Shown in pieces: positions 44,601-52,701 of a stretch of 64,000 nt of DNA. Numbering within the stretch: the stretch's first letter is position 1; the number at the start of each line of letters is the position of its first letter. The notes under the pieces are model-generated. The model saw only the letters and a list, made by a program, of their open reading frames with translations. It did not search any database and had not been told where the DNA came from. A program made the position numbers and the translations under genes. This DNA comes from CAYPNF01 sp964411985. GTDB taxonomy: Bacteria > Verrucomicrobiota > Verrucomicrobiia > Limisphaerales > J093. The stretch spans positions 1 to 64,000 of the forward strand of contig CAYPNF010000012.1 in assembly GCA_964411985.1 (NCBI GenBank). Direction: 5' to 3'.

Positions 44601-45616
44601 ACCTTCTCGACTGGGAAGCCCAAGGCGTCCACTCGTTGGTTGATATCCAAGGGTTGGGCCGATAGAGATTGGAGACGGATGCGATCCACTCCATCTTCGA
44701 TCGTGACTGATTGCCCCGGGACTTGGCTTACCACGATGCCTTGGGTGTGAACCGGGGTACCTGCCGCAGTTCCCGGCTTCGGTTGATTGAACAACTTTCG
44801 GATTGGCGTGACAGGGAGATCAAATGGATTGGCTGGACCCGGCTTCTCTTGAACCAGGTTCTGGGGATTCGCGACGTAAATCACGGATCCTGTAACTTTC
44901 CCTTTGTCGTCATAAGAGTGACCGCAAACCCCCTCGAGTTTCACGGTTGCGTAGAGGAGTTGATCTAGATCCTCCTGCCGGTACTTTCTGACCCAGGCCG
45001 TGAAAGGTTTCCCATCCACAAGCAAGGACAATCGCAGTTGGTCTTCGGGTGAGAAGGTGCGCACGATCCCGCGAACCCGCGCATAGGTGGCACCCCGGTT
45101 GGGATCGAGCAGGTCCGTAGCCCCCAAAGTCATAGCCGAGGGAAGGGTGCCCTTTCCCACCACTCGAAGCCGCAAGTCACTCCACCCACGCTCCCCATTC
45201 GTGACTTTGGTTCTCCCCTCCACCCTGAGGAGGTCGCCTAGTTCCATGTCCGGCCAGGCCCCGCTCGGGGGAATCTCTACATACAGCATGCCCGTGGGGT
45301 CCTGGACGAAGACCATTCTCCAAGGCACATCACCGTACAAGACCACTGCTTCAATCCTAACCGGACAGCCCTTTTGGGCTTGATCCAAGGGTACCTCGTA
45401 GAATTGGCTGCACGACCTGATTGTGGGGAGGGTGATCGAAGCTGCCGGATCGGCGCTTCGCGCTTCAGGGCCAATTAGGCATAGTGCCATCCAACAGGCG
45501 AGCGCGGCATTCCTGACTAAAATGAGTGGCTTACATCGGAGTACAGAACTCTCCAGCCAATCAGGGTACCATCCACTGAGAAGCTCTCGGCGGGCGCTGG
45601 GCGCATTCGAGTCCAC
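41660..45616 (-). CDS. Giant hybrid histidine kinase with repeated OB-like periplasmic domains
   Basis: 1318 residues. After a hydrophobic N-terminal signal or anchor (about 37-54) comes a periplasmic region of about 730 residues built from related beta-rich units: 'VLYGDVPWRMVFVQDPTGML', 'VLTFYDRAWRGAFVQDDSGA' and 'VTLNRPGSAVILQDSTGGLF', each followed by 'vGd.v.veG'-type strands, as in OB folds. A membrane helix (about 793-815) leads to PAS (about 845-955, ending 'NQEDITERRD'), HisKA with 'GVAHDFNNLLT', HATPase ('VNLAVNARDAMPEGG', 'GKGTGLGLATVHGI') and a receiver domain with Asp in 'LLFTDMVMPDG'. It should sense an exported ligand and pass phosphate inside one chain to an unknown partner. 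Starts at GTG 45616. Confidence 0.9.
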   Translation of the reverse strand: MDSNAPSARRELLSGWYPDWLESSVLRCKPLILVRNAALACWMALCLIGPEARSADPAASITLPTIRSCSQFYEVPLDQAQKGCPVRIEAVVLYGDVPWRMVFVQDPTGMLYVEIPPSGAWPDMELGDLLRVEGRTKVTNGERGWSDLRLRVVGKGTLPSAMTLGATDLLDPNRGATYARVRGIVRTFSPEDQLRLSLLVDGKPFTAWVRKYRQEDLDQLLYATVKLEGVCGHSYDDKGKVTGSVIYVANPQNLVQEKPGPANPFDLPVTPIRKLFNQPKPGTAAGTPVHTQGIVVSQVPGQSVTIEDGVDRIRLQSLSAQPLDINQRVDALGFPVEKVGERWMEDGFIRRVGKSPVLPVPNAPAPATNRNLATIEQIGKIHALSQEEAGLGIPVAITGVLTFYDRAWRGAFVQDDSGAVYVETQSPAPPMRVGQRVEVTGVTHRGGYLPMVVKPTFRVLGEGALPSPKTLNLERGREGDNDCSWVKLEGIVRWTRRAGARLEFDVANAEGAFPCILALLETPSLATNLIGAVVSLQGVARVVSTDAGGFNTYGVNVPDETKLKTLRRSEEVFATAREYSILEFVRTRASQLQSSPVKVRGVVTLNRPGSAVILQDSTGGLFVSTDETNSATVGAEVEAVGFRGRGDYRPILSRARIQVIRQVAPLEPKRLTAERLLQGTNHSELVELDARLLETVIPSKAPDLLLDSGSVLLTASLEASEASLRLPPLPAGTILRIRGVCFVNAGDQGQARSFRLLVRSPDDIQVLKRPPLLTARIALGIAGALGCGVLATLIWVTALRRRVSMQTAQIRERLEREAALEARYRLLVEQSPTAILITDTTGNIEYANRKFTELSGYTLEEVQGKRTLVMADDSSLSVPRSELWKRISGGEEWHGEQRNLRKDGSLYWIYNHICPIRNEKGEITRLLVNQEDITERRDLEMRLRQAQKMESVGQLAAGVAHDFNNLLTVIQGHATLLHTESGLPPDATESALEICTSAQRAADLTRQLLAFGRRQMIQPRPLDLNQVITNLVKMLQRLLGAHIDLNLACVPKLPTVMADQGMIEQVIVNLAVNARDAMPEGGTLTFRTRLVTLDAEQARKHPEAEPGTYVGLTVADTGTGMSPEVMAKIFDPFFTTKEVGKGTGLGLATVHGILQQHGGWIQVSSDLGRGSVFDVYLPAEGTASAGPESGAQPPPQRGRNCKVLLAEDEPGVRSMVMRVLCRQGYEVLPTKSGAEALRIWEEHQGNIDLLFTDMVMPDGVSGAELAARLLEKKPTLKVIYCSGYSADLVGMNLEVKEGVNFLQKPFTINGLLRIVETK

Positions 45617-45778
45617 GCGAAGTTCGTATTCAAGGGGTGCGCGGGCGTACCCCTTGCGGTTAACCTATCGGCGAAAGGAAATGGATGCTTGAGGTGGCAA
45701 TGCTGGAAATCAAGGCTGAGCTGGGCCTGGGCGAGGAATAAAAGGGGCTCGGGACTTTGGCCCTTTTTGTGGGGCTGA

Positions 45779-46069
45779 CTCTTCGCTGCCAATCTCTCCT
45801 ACCGTATTTTAGAGAACGACCTCCAGGACTGTTTCGGGTACGCAGGAGCGGTGACTCCCTGCAGCGTGATGCAGGACAAGTACACCGGGAAATCACGAGG
45901 CTTTGCTTTTGTGCAGTATTCTTCCGTAGAAGAAGCGAACAAGGCGGTCGAGATGCTCCACAAGAAAGATTTCCAGGGCCACGCCCTAGCTGTGACTATC
46001 GCCCGTCCGCGCGAGGAACATCCAGATCGAGGTTCCCGACAGGGTGGCAGTGCTCGATCTGATATCTAA
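45779..46069 (+). pseudogene. RRM RNA-binding protein gene lacking a start codon
   Basis: From 45779 one frame encodes a nearly complete RNA-recognition motif: RNP2 'LFAANLS', then 'ENDLQDCFGYAGAVTP', RNP1 'KSRGFAFVQY' and the C-terminal 'FQGHALAVTIARPREE'. Directly before RNP2 the frame has a TGA (45776-45778), with no start between it and RNP2. The first usual start, GTG at 45851, would remove beta1 and helix 1. A GTG at 45769 lies in another frame and would join RNP2 correctly if the reading frame changed by one base inserted or two lost near 45778. It is therefore a frameshifted gene, a sequencing error, or has a non-standard start. Intact homologues are small single-RRM proteins of about 80-110 residues. 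Confidence 0.75.
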
Positions 46070-46217
46070 GTAGTTCCTTATCTTTTATTTACAATGGATG
46101 TACTCAACCCGGGTTTCACGCGTTGGAAGTGACTCTTTGCCTTGGGACATCGCTCTAAGGGTGCTGTCCCCGTTCTTGCCGCCAAGCCGCTCGGTTCGAG
46201 ATCCGCTGTCGAGGTGC

Positions 46218-46245
46218 TTGACTCGACCTGATCCGCTGGTATTCT
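46218..46245 (+). promoter_or_regulatory. Likely sigma-70 promoter of rpmH-rnpA
   Basis: 'TTGACT' (46218-46223) and 'TATTCT' (46240-46245) are separated by 16 bases; they match the consensus at 5 and 4 of 6. It would give a leader of about 60 bases before rpmH. Confidence 0.45.
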
Positions 46246-46314
46246 CACGCCTTCCGTGATGCCGGGGAGAGGGTTCTTTGGCGCTAAACCTTGATGCATC
46301 AGGACTAGATTTAC

Positions 46315-46452
46315 ATGAAACGTCAATATCAACCTTCGAAGATTCGTCGCAAACGGCAGCATGGGTTCCTCTCGAGGAATTCGACCAAGAGTGGCCGTGC
46401 CACTTTGGCCAACCGGCGTCGTGTCGGCCGAAAACGGCTGACCCCGGTCTGA
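46315..46452 (+). CDS. rpmH: Ribosomal protein bL34
   Basis: A 45-residue basic protein of the large ribosomal subunit. It opens 'MKRQYQPSKIRRKRQHGF' and continues with the usual 'RNSTKSGRATLANRR' and 'GRKRL', matching bL34 end to end. It is the first gene of the widely conserved rpmH-rnpA-yidD-yidC-jag cluster; rnpA follows after 45 bases. Confidence 0.97.
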   Translation: MKRQYQPSKIRRKRQHGFLSRNSTKSGRATLANRRRVGRKRLTPV

Positions 46453-46497
46453 GCCAAAATCAGTTGTATTTCGCGGATTCAAGGCTTCAAAGGCTAC

Positions 46498-46875
46498 ATG
46501 CCAGACCCTGGTCCCGCCCGTTTCCGGTTCGGACAAGCGCGGCACCTCAAACGCGCGCGGGAGTTTCGTTGCCTGCGCGAAACGGGATGTCGGGTGTCTC
46601 AGGGGTGTCTGATCGCCAATTGGCAGGTTTTGCAGCCGGGTCAGTTCTCCCGAGTCGGTGTGATCGCCAGTAAGGGCGTCGGCTCAGCTGTGATACGCAA
46701 CCGGGCAAAACGCCTTTTGCGCGAGACCTTTCGTTTGCGCCAGCACGACTTCCGTCAAGCGGTGGACTTGGTCCTGATCGCACGATCGTCGATCATCGGT
46801 AAAGACCAAGCGCAGGTGGACCGTGATTTCGCCCGTGCTTTCCGTCACAGTGGGCTACTCCTGACGCCATCGTGA
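46498..46875 (+). CDS. rnpA: Ribonuclease P protein component
   Basis: A 125-residue protein that helps the RNase P RNA bind and cut tRNA precursors. The family signature 'RNRAKRLLRETFR' is at about 66-78, and the N-terminal 'ARHLKRAREF' is also typical. The start has 'AAAGG' a few bases upstream. Its TGA overlaps the GTG start of yidD. Confidence 0.95.
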   Translation: MPDPGPARFRFGQARHLKRAREFRCLRETGCRVSQGCLIANWQVLQPGQFSRVGVIASKGVGSAVIRNRAKRLLRETFRLRQHDFRQAVDLVLIARSSIIGKDQAQVDRDFARAFRHSGLLLTPS

Positions 46876-47222
46876 ATCCGCTGCAACATCTTCTGATCTT
46901 CCTGGTGCGCTGCTATCGTTGGGTGCTCTCGCCCGCCAAAAATGTCCTTTTCGGCCCGGTGGGTCGATGCCGATACACTCCTTCCTGCTCTGCTTACGCG
47001 CTGGAAGCGATTCGCGTCTGGGGAGCCGGGAAAGGCGGATGGATCGCCTTGAGGCGGATTTGGCGATGCCACCCTTGGGGAGGGTGTGGGCACGATCCCG
47101 TGCCAGTCAGGAATGCGTCGTCGGACGCGTTCGTTGAAGGGCCTTTGTGTCTCGGACCCAACCACGCTCATTGCTTTGATTCCTCTTCGGAGTTGACGAC
47201 CACGCCAGTCTCAAGACCCTGA
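46872..47222 (+). CDS. yidD: Membrane protein insertion efficiency factor YidD
   Basis: A 116-residue protein. Residues 1-75 match YidD: amphipathic start 'LLIFLVRCYRWVLSPAK', then 'CRYTPSCSAYALEAI' and 'RIWRCHPWGGCGHDPVP'. The extra 35 residues at the C-terminus are not part of the family core. It starts at a GTG overlapping the rnpA stop, and yidC follows after 8 bases; YidD assists YidC in inserting membrane proteins. Confidence 0.95.
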   Translation: MNPLQHLLIFLVRCYRWVLSPAKNVLFGPVGRCRYTPSCSAYALEAIRVWGAGKGGWIALRRIWRCHPWGGCGHDPVPVRNASSDAFVEGPLCLGPNHAHCFDSSSELTTTPVSRP

Positions 47223-47230
47223 TTTTTCAC

Positions 47231-49018
47231 ATGGATCGCAAGTCAATCGTCGTTCTCGTCGTCTGTTTCCTGGGATTGCTCCTATGGATACCGCTCACCC
47301 AAAAAATCTATCCGCCCCTCCCTGCGCCGATGGCGACGAACCGGATGGCTTCTGCGACGAACCGCGTTGCTGAGGTTGCCCGCGATTCCAACGCTGTCCC
47401 GGCGCAGGCGAGCATTCAGATGCCATCCGCGCCGACTGCTTCTTGGTTGAAGCCCGGTGAGCCCGAACAACTGCTCGTCATCACGAACGATTCGAACGTC
47501 TACACCTTCACTTCGCACGGAGGTGGCATCAAGACGATTGAGCTCAGAGGGCATCAGGAGACCGTGGGTGTGGGTACGAAGAAGTCAGGCAGCACGAACC
47601 GTTTCATTGTGCTCAACCTGAATGCCACGGTGCCGGCTTTGGCGGTCTTTGGCGCCGAGGCGCTTCAGGATGGCGCCCCCTATGCCCTCAGCCGGGTGGG
47701 CGACGGGGTGCGTGCGGAGAAGCTCTTCAGCAACGGGGTCTACCTTACGAAGACCTTTCTTCCCTCCTCAAACCACACCCTGCGGACGTCAGTGAAGCTG
47801 GCAAACCGCGGGCCCCAGCCGATCCGCCTGGGTGAGTACGAGGTGGTTGTTGGCACCTCTACCCCCATGAATCGGAAGGATCCGGGCGACCAGTTCCTTG
47901 GGGTGCAGTGGTACGATGGAAAGTCGGCCACTTTTGTGAATGAACCGTGGTTTGCGAACAAAACGCTTGGATGTTTTCCCGGCACACCCCGAACGGAGTA
48001 TCGGTCTCCGGGAGTGAGCAACGTGGTTTGGGCAGCTGCGCACAACCAGTTTTTTACCATGATTGGTGCTCCCCAGGATCCGGCTCCGCAGTTGGCGGTG
48101 CGCAGGGTGGATCTGCCCGGGCCTTCCGCAGCCGAAAAAGCGGCCGATCCCAAGGTGGTAGACCGTCCTTTTGGCCACATTGCTGCGTGGGTGTATCCTT
48201 CCCAAACTCTTCCTCCGGGCACTGAGATTCAGCACGATCTCGAGTTGTTTGCGGGACCGAAGGAGTATTACACCCTTGCCAAGTTGGGTAAGAACCAGGA
48301 CTTGGCCATGAATTTCAGCTCCTTCTTTGGATGGTTTGCCAAAGCGTTGCTCTTGTCCATGAACGGGCTGCACAAAATGGGGCTCTCCTACGCTTTAGCC
48401 ATCATCGCGATCACCTTTGTCATCAAGCTGCTGTTCTGGCCGCTCACCCAAGCTAGCACCCGGTCCATGAAGCGGATGCAACTGCTTCAGCCTCAGATGA
48501 AAGCTCTCCAGGAGAAGTACAAGGATGATCCGAAGAAGATGAACCAGAAGCTCATGGAGTTCATGAAAGAGAACCGGGTGAGCCCGTTGGGAGGCTGTCT
48601 TCCGATCCTCTTGCAGATCCCGGTCTTCATCGGTTTCTACCAAATGCTCCAGAGTGCAATTGAGCTGCGCGGTGCCACTTTCCTTTGGGCCAGCGACCTT
48701 TCCCAGCCGGACACGGTGGCGGTGATCTTTGGCCTGCCCATCAACCCACTTCCGCTGCTGATGGGGGCTACCCAGTTTTGGATGGCCAAGCTGACTCCTC
48801 CCTCACCAGGTGTGGATCCAGTCCAGCAGAAGATGATGCAGTACATGCCATTGATGTTCATCTTCATCCTGTACAGTTTCCCGGCGGGATTGGCTCTTTA
48901 CTGGACAGTGCAGAATCTGTTAAGCATCCTGCAAATGAAGCTGACCAAACCAGGCTCTCTCCAGCCCGCGAATCCCGGTGCCGGCAAAGCAGCCCTACCG
49001 CCGATGAAGAAGAAGTAG
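47231..49018 (+). CDS. yidC: Membrane protein insertase YidC
   Basis: A 595-residue insertase of the Gram-negative type. One N-terminal membrane helix ('IVVLVVCFLGLLLWIPL') is followed by a large periplasmic beta domain (about 60-365) and the five-helix 60KD_IMP core (about 370-570). The core has the cytosolic hairpin 'MKALQEKYKDDPKKMNQKLM' and 'GGCLPILLQIPVFIGFYQML'. It inserts proteins such as the ATP synthase c subunit with or without Sec. The periplasmic P1 domain supports a diderm host. Confidence 0.97.
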   Translation: MDRKSIVVLVVCFLGLLLWIPLTQKIYPPLPAPMATNRMASATNRVAEVARDSNAVPAQASIQMPSAPTASWLKPGEPEQLLVITNDSNVYTFTSHGGGIKTIELRGHQETVGVGTKKSGSTNRFIVLNLNATVPALAVFGAEALQDGAPYALSRVGDGVRAEKLFSNGVYLTKTFLPSSNHTLRTSVKLANRGPQPIRLGEYEVVVGTSTPMNRKDPGDQFLGVQWYDGKSATFVNEPWFANKTLGCFPGTPRTEYRSPGVSNVVWAAAHNQFFTMIGAPQDPAPQLAVRRVDLPGPSAAEKAADPKVVDRPFGHIAAWVYPSQTLPPGTEIQHDLELFAGPKEYYTLAKLGKNQDLAMNFSSFFGWFAKALLLSMNGLHKMGLSYALAIIAITFVIKLLFWPLTQASTRSMKRMQLLQPQMKALQEKYKDDPKKMNQKLMEFMKENRVSPLGGCLPILLQIPVFIGFYQMLQSAIELRGATFLWASDLSQPDTVAVIFGLPINPLPLLMGATQFWMAKLTPPSPGVDPVQQKMMQYMPLMFIFILYSFPAGLALYWTVQNLLSILQMKLTKPGSLQPANPGAGKAALPPMKKK

Positions 49019-49044
49019 GCGATCAGCGTCCACGCGACATTTTT

Positions 49045-49494
49045 ATGCCAACCACCCCGAAAGCACTTTCTGAGGAGTTTCTGAATCTCCTCGGATTTCA
49101 GGCCACGGTTCAGGAGCACAACTTCGATGAGGGGCTGCTTCTGGATATCATCTGTGATGATGCAGGTCGCCTGATTGGTCGTCAGGGTCAGACCCTTTCT
49201 GAGCTGCAGTATGTGATCAACCGGATGATCTTTCAGCAGGATCAGAGCGCCCCCAAGGTCACGCTTGACGTGGGGGGCTATCGGTCTCAGGCGCGGGAAG
49301 CGCTCGTGAAGAAGGCCAAGGAAGCGGCCGACAAGGTGCGCCGGTGGGGTGATATTGTCGAACTGGAGCCCATGAACGCGTTTGATCGACGCATCGTTCA
49401 CAATGCCTTGAAGGACGACGCCCAGGTCGAGACGCACAGCGTGGAAGTCGAGGGAACCAATAAAAAGGCGATTCTCCTGAGGCCTAAGCACTGA
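49045..49494 (+). CDS. jag: RNA-binding KH/R3H protein Jag (KhpB-like)
   Basis: A 149-residue protein from the ATG at 49045; readings starting further upstream overlap yidC and are unsupported. The KH-like domain has 'GRLIGRQGQTLSELQYVINR' and the C-terminal R3H domain 'LEPMNAFDRRIVHNALKDD'. The N-terminal Jag_N domain of Firmicutes is absent. It probably binds RNA and ends the rpmH-yidC cluster. Confidence 0.94.
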   Translation: MPTTPKALSEEFLNLLGFQATVQEHNFDEGLLLDIICDDAGRLIGRQGQTLSELQYVINRMIFQQDQSAPKVTLDVGGYRSQAREALVKKAKEAADKVRRWGDIVELEPMNAFDRRIVHNALKDDAQVETHSVEVEGTNKKAILLRPKH

Positions 49495-49514
49495 GGGAGA
49501 CCTTGGTGGATGGC

Positions 49515-49547
49515 AAGCAGGATCCCGGGAAAAGGGCATCCTCGCTT
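49515..49547 (+). terminator. Imperfect hairpin after jag
   Basis: 'AAGCAGGATCCC' and 'GGGCATCCTCGCTT' can form an imperfect stem of about 11 pairs, 20 bases after the jag stop. No T-tract. Confidence 0.3.
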
Positions 49548-49673
49548 GGGTGAGCCGGCACGGAAGCAGGGTGTACGTTTCCGGGCACTCCAAGGCTGTC
49601 TGGGTTGTTTTTGCGCCTGCGGCACAGAGTATGCTTGTTTGGGTCTTACAGGCAAGAACTCGAAGAAATCATC

Positions 49674-50885
49674 ATGGCCACCAGAATTCCATTGTCCGTC
49701 TTTGACTCGGGGGAACGGGTCACGTTGGAGGTAGTGCAGCAGCAAGCCAAGAAGATTCATGCTTCGTTGCCGGGTGTCGCCATTCTGGAATCCCTGGTGA
49801 ACGAGGTGCTCATCCTCAACGATCGGCGCCAGATCGTTTTCTCGAGTAAGAATCTTGAAAAGTATGTACCGGAAGGGCTCCGGTCCGAGTTGCTCGGCGC
49901 TCGCCTAGGGGAGGCTTGTGCCTGTCAGCATTCAGCGGAACATGAAGCGGGATGCGGGCTATCTGAAGCATGCACTCAGTGCGGTGCCTTCCAGGCCATC
50001 ATGTTCGGTCTGGCAGGGGCAAAAACCCAGCGTGAGTGCCGCTTGACACGAATCGTCAACAACCAACCCGAGGCCCTGGATCTCCTGGTATGCGCCAGTC
50101 CCCTCGAAGTGGAAGGGGAAAAGTTCGTCATCTGTTCGATCCAGGACATCAGTCAAGAGAAACGCCTGCAGGTTCTCGAACGGGCCCTTTTTCAGGACTT
50201 GGTCGATAGCGCAGCTGCGGTCTTGGCCCTCTCCCAAAGGTCTAAGCCCGGGATGACAGAGGATCCGGAGGTGCAAGTGGAAGCGCTGAAGTCCGGGATG
50301 CAGGAGGTGATGGAGCATGTCTACGCCCAGCGGGACTTGCGGGCAGCAGAGTCTGGAGATCTCCGGCCTCAGCCGGTTCAACTCAATTCGCTTTCGGTGA
50401 TGGCCAATGTGGCTGCTTTCTACGCCCGTCACGACTTCGCGAGTGGCCGCCGTCTGGTCATCTCTCCGGATTCCAACGGGGCGGACATGTGGTGTGACCG
50501 AGCCCTGCTGCGCCGGATTCTGGGCCATCTCATCCGTAACGCCCTCGAAGCGAGTGGCAACGGCGACACGGTCACGGTGGGCTGTGGAGTAGTGGAGGGG
50601 CGGGTGCGCTGGTGGGTTCGGAATCGTGCCTCCCTTTCACGCGAAACCCAGTTGCAGGTCTTTCATCGGTCTTTCAGCACCAAAGGATCGGGCCGGGGGA
50701 TCGGAACCTACAGCGTTAAGTTGTTGACCGAACGTTATCTGGGCGGCCGCTGTGGTTTCGAGTCCACGGAGCGTGAAGGCACCCTCTTCTTCGTGGAGTT
50801 GCCTCTTTGTCCGCCCATGACCAACTTGGAAGCGATTCCCGCCACAGAAAGTCGTCACGACGGTTTTGCCCCTCTCGGGGGCTGA
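49674..50885 (+). CDS. Histidine kinase-like ATPase with Cys-rich PAS; phosphoacceptor His replaced by Gln
   Basis: About 403 residues from the ATG at 49674. A PAS-like domain (about 40-160) contains a cysteine cluster ('EACACQHSAEHEAGCG', 'ACTQCGA') that could bind metal or sense redox. The helical region where HisKA-type relatives read 'FFHD..NTAGG' has 'LFQDLVDSAAA' (Gln at about 174). The ATPase part is intact: N box 'HLIRNALEAS' (Asn about 289) and 'STKGSGRGIGTYSVKLLTERY'. It may bind ATP but cannot autophosphorylate on the usual His. No response regulator gene is adjacent. No membrane helix is seen, so it is cytosolic. Confidence 0.8.
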   Translation: MATRIPLSVFDSGERVTLEVVQQQAKKIHASLPGVAILESLVNEVLILNDRRQIVFSSKNLEKYVPEGLRSELLGARLGEACACQHSAEHEAGCGLSEACTQCGAFQAIMFGLAGAKTQRECRLTRIVNNQPEALDLLVCASPLEVEGEKFVICSIQDISQEKRLQVLERALFQDLVDSAAAVLALSQRSKPGMTEDPEVQVEALKSGMQEVMEHVYAQRDLRAAESGDLRPQPVQLNSLSVMANVAAFYARHDFASGRRLVISPDSNGADMWCDRALLRRILGHLIRNALEASGNGDTVTVGCGVVEGRVRWWVRNRASLSRETQLQVFHRSFSTKGSGRGIGTYSVKLLTERYLGGRCGFESTEREGTLFFVELPLCPPMTNLEAIPATESRHDGFAPLGG

Positions 50886-50963
50886 GTTGGCCATGGTAGT
50901 CTGTTGGGGGGTGCGGAGAAGTTGTGGTCAGCGCAGGCCAGATGACGTAGTCTCACCTCCGAG

Positions 50964-52682
50964 ATGAGACTGCGGTTTTTGCCTTTTTGTTTCCTGGGTC
51001 GCTTCTGCATGAAGAGGCGCCTTCCCGACCCGCTTCTCGGGTTCGCGGCCGGGAGGTTTTTCATCGTCCCGCTTTGCATCCTGGCGTGGTTTGCATTCTT
51101 GGCGGAGGGATTGGCAGCCACCCCGGCTCCCGCTCCACCCATTTATGACGATGAAGAGGAGACTCCGTGGATGGCAAAAATGCCCCCTGGCGAGAAAGCC
51201 GCACGGAAGGCATGCACCATCTGCCATCAGTTCGTGGAGCCGAAGTTGCTCGACAAGAAGAACTGGAAAGAGCAGATCCTGCCGCGCATGTCCGTCCGCT
51301 TGGGAGTGGCGCTTCCTGATTGGAGCAGTTCGCCCGAGGGTGAGCTCATCAAGTCCCGGAAGGTCTACACCGATCGGCCGCTCGTTCCGGTGGAGGACTG
51401 GCCGCTCATCGAACGTTGGTATCTGGAGAGTGCTCCCGACACCGCCCTCCCACAGGATCCTCGCCCTCGCATCGAGGTCGGTCTGAAAGGTTTTCGGACG
51501 GAGCCCGCCCGGTTTCGGACTCCTACTCCCGCTACCACCCTGGTCAAGATTGTTCCGGAGAGCCGACACCTCTTTGTGGGAGACGAGCGAACTGGGACGA
51601 TTTACATCCTGGATTCGGAGGGAGTGAAGACGGCGGAGTTGGATGTGGCCAATGTGCCTACCGACCTGGTAGTGAGATCCAACGGTCTCTACGTGACCGC
51701 CATTGGAACTTTCATGCCGTCCGAGATCTATCGCGGGGAATTCCTCTTGTTTCCTCGACAGGGCGCAGGCTATGGCGCGAGAAAAGTACTGTTGAGTCAA
51801 CTTCCTCGGCCTACCATGGCCCGTTTTGCCGACTTCAACGGGGATGGCAAAGAGGACATCGCTCTCTGCATGTTTGGCAATCTGACAGGGCGCTTCTCCT
51901 GGTTTGAAGCTTTGGGAGACGACCAATACCGGGAACATATCCTGTCCAGCAAAGCCGGCTCCATTGTGGTGGACATTTGTGACCTGAACGGGGATGGGAA
52001 GCCTGACCTGGGGGTTCAGATGGCTCAGGAATTAGAGACATTGGTGCTGATGAACAATGACGGCAAAGGGCAATTCACGGGCGATGTCGTTTTCCAATCC
52101 CCCCCGGTCTACGGCAACAATTACTTCGAGTTCGCCGACTTCAACAAGGATGGCAAACCCGACCTGCTGGTGGTGAACGGGGACAACGGCGAGTACGAAA
52201 GTCCCTTGAAAAAATACCACGGCATTCGCATCTATCTTAACCAGGGACGTGGCCAGTTTGCAGAGACCAGCTTCTTTCCCATGAATGGCTGCTACAAGGC
52301 GGTGGCGCGCGATTTCGACGGAGACGGGGATCTGGACATTGCTGCCATTTCCTATTTTCCGGACTACGTCGGGGATCCGCGCGAGAGCTTCGTCTACCTG
52401 GAAAACACGGGGGATCTCAAGTTTGCCCCGACTACTTTTCGAGAGTGCATCAGTGGACGATGGTTAGTCATGGACGTTGGAGACTTGGATGGAGATGGAG
52501 ATCTGGACATCGTGCTCGGCTCGCACATCGCTGGTCCGAAGGCGGTCCCACAGATGCTTCTGGACACATGGACGAAGCAGGGGCCGTCGGTGAGGATCTT
52601 GCGGAACCTCCAAAAAGAGCGTCAGGCTGGGGTAACAGGTCCGCCTTCGGCATCCTCCGCTCCAGCGGTGCAGAAGCCATAG
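50964..52682 (+). CDS. Exported FG-GAP/VCBS repeat protein with a c-type heme motif
   Basis: A 572-residue exported protein; the signal peptide is at about 30-51 ('RFFIVPLCILAWFAFLAEGL'), with an internal start at 51009 as alternative. 'CTICH' (Cys84, Cys87, His88) is a covalent heme site in a short cytochrome-like domain. The rest is a beta-propeller of FG-GAP repeats with calcium loops: 'DFNGDGKEDIAL', 'DLNGDGKPDLGV', 'DFNKDGKPDLLV', 'DFDGDGDLDIAA', 'DLDGDGDLDIVL'. It probably acts in the periplasm or on the surface, with a redox or electron-carrying role. Followed after 19 bases by the ABC exporter gene. Confidence 0.88.
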   Translation: MRLRFLPFCFLGRFCMKRRLPDPLLGFAAGRFFIVPLCILAWFAFLAEGLAATPAPAPPIYDDEEETPWMAKMPPGEKAARKACTICHQFVEPKLLDKKNWKEQILPRMSVRLGVALPDWSSSPEGELIKSRKVYTDRPLVPVEDWPLIERWYLESAPDTALPQDPRPRIEVGLKGFRTEPARFRTPTPATTLVKIVPESRHLFVGDERTGTIYILDSEGVKTAELDVANVPTDLVVRSNGLYVTAIGTFMPSEIYRGEFLLFPRQGAGYGARKVLLSQLPRPTMARFADFNGDGKEDIALCMFGNLTGRFSWFEALGDDQYREHILSSKAGSIVVDICDLNGDGKPDLGVQMAQELETLVLMNNDGKGQFTGDVVFQSPPVYGNNYFEFADFNKDGKPDLLVVNGDNGEYESPLKKYHGIRIYLNQGRGQFAETSFFPMNGCYKAVARDFDGDGDLDIAAISYFPDYVGDPRESFVYLENTGDLKFAPTTFRECISGRWLVMDVGDLDGDGDLDIVLGSHIAGPKAVPQMLLDTWTKQGPSVRILRNLQKERQAGVTGPPSASSAPAVQKP

Positions 52683-52701
52683 CTCCGAAGGCGCATCCAA
52701 C

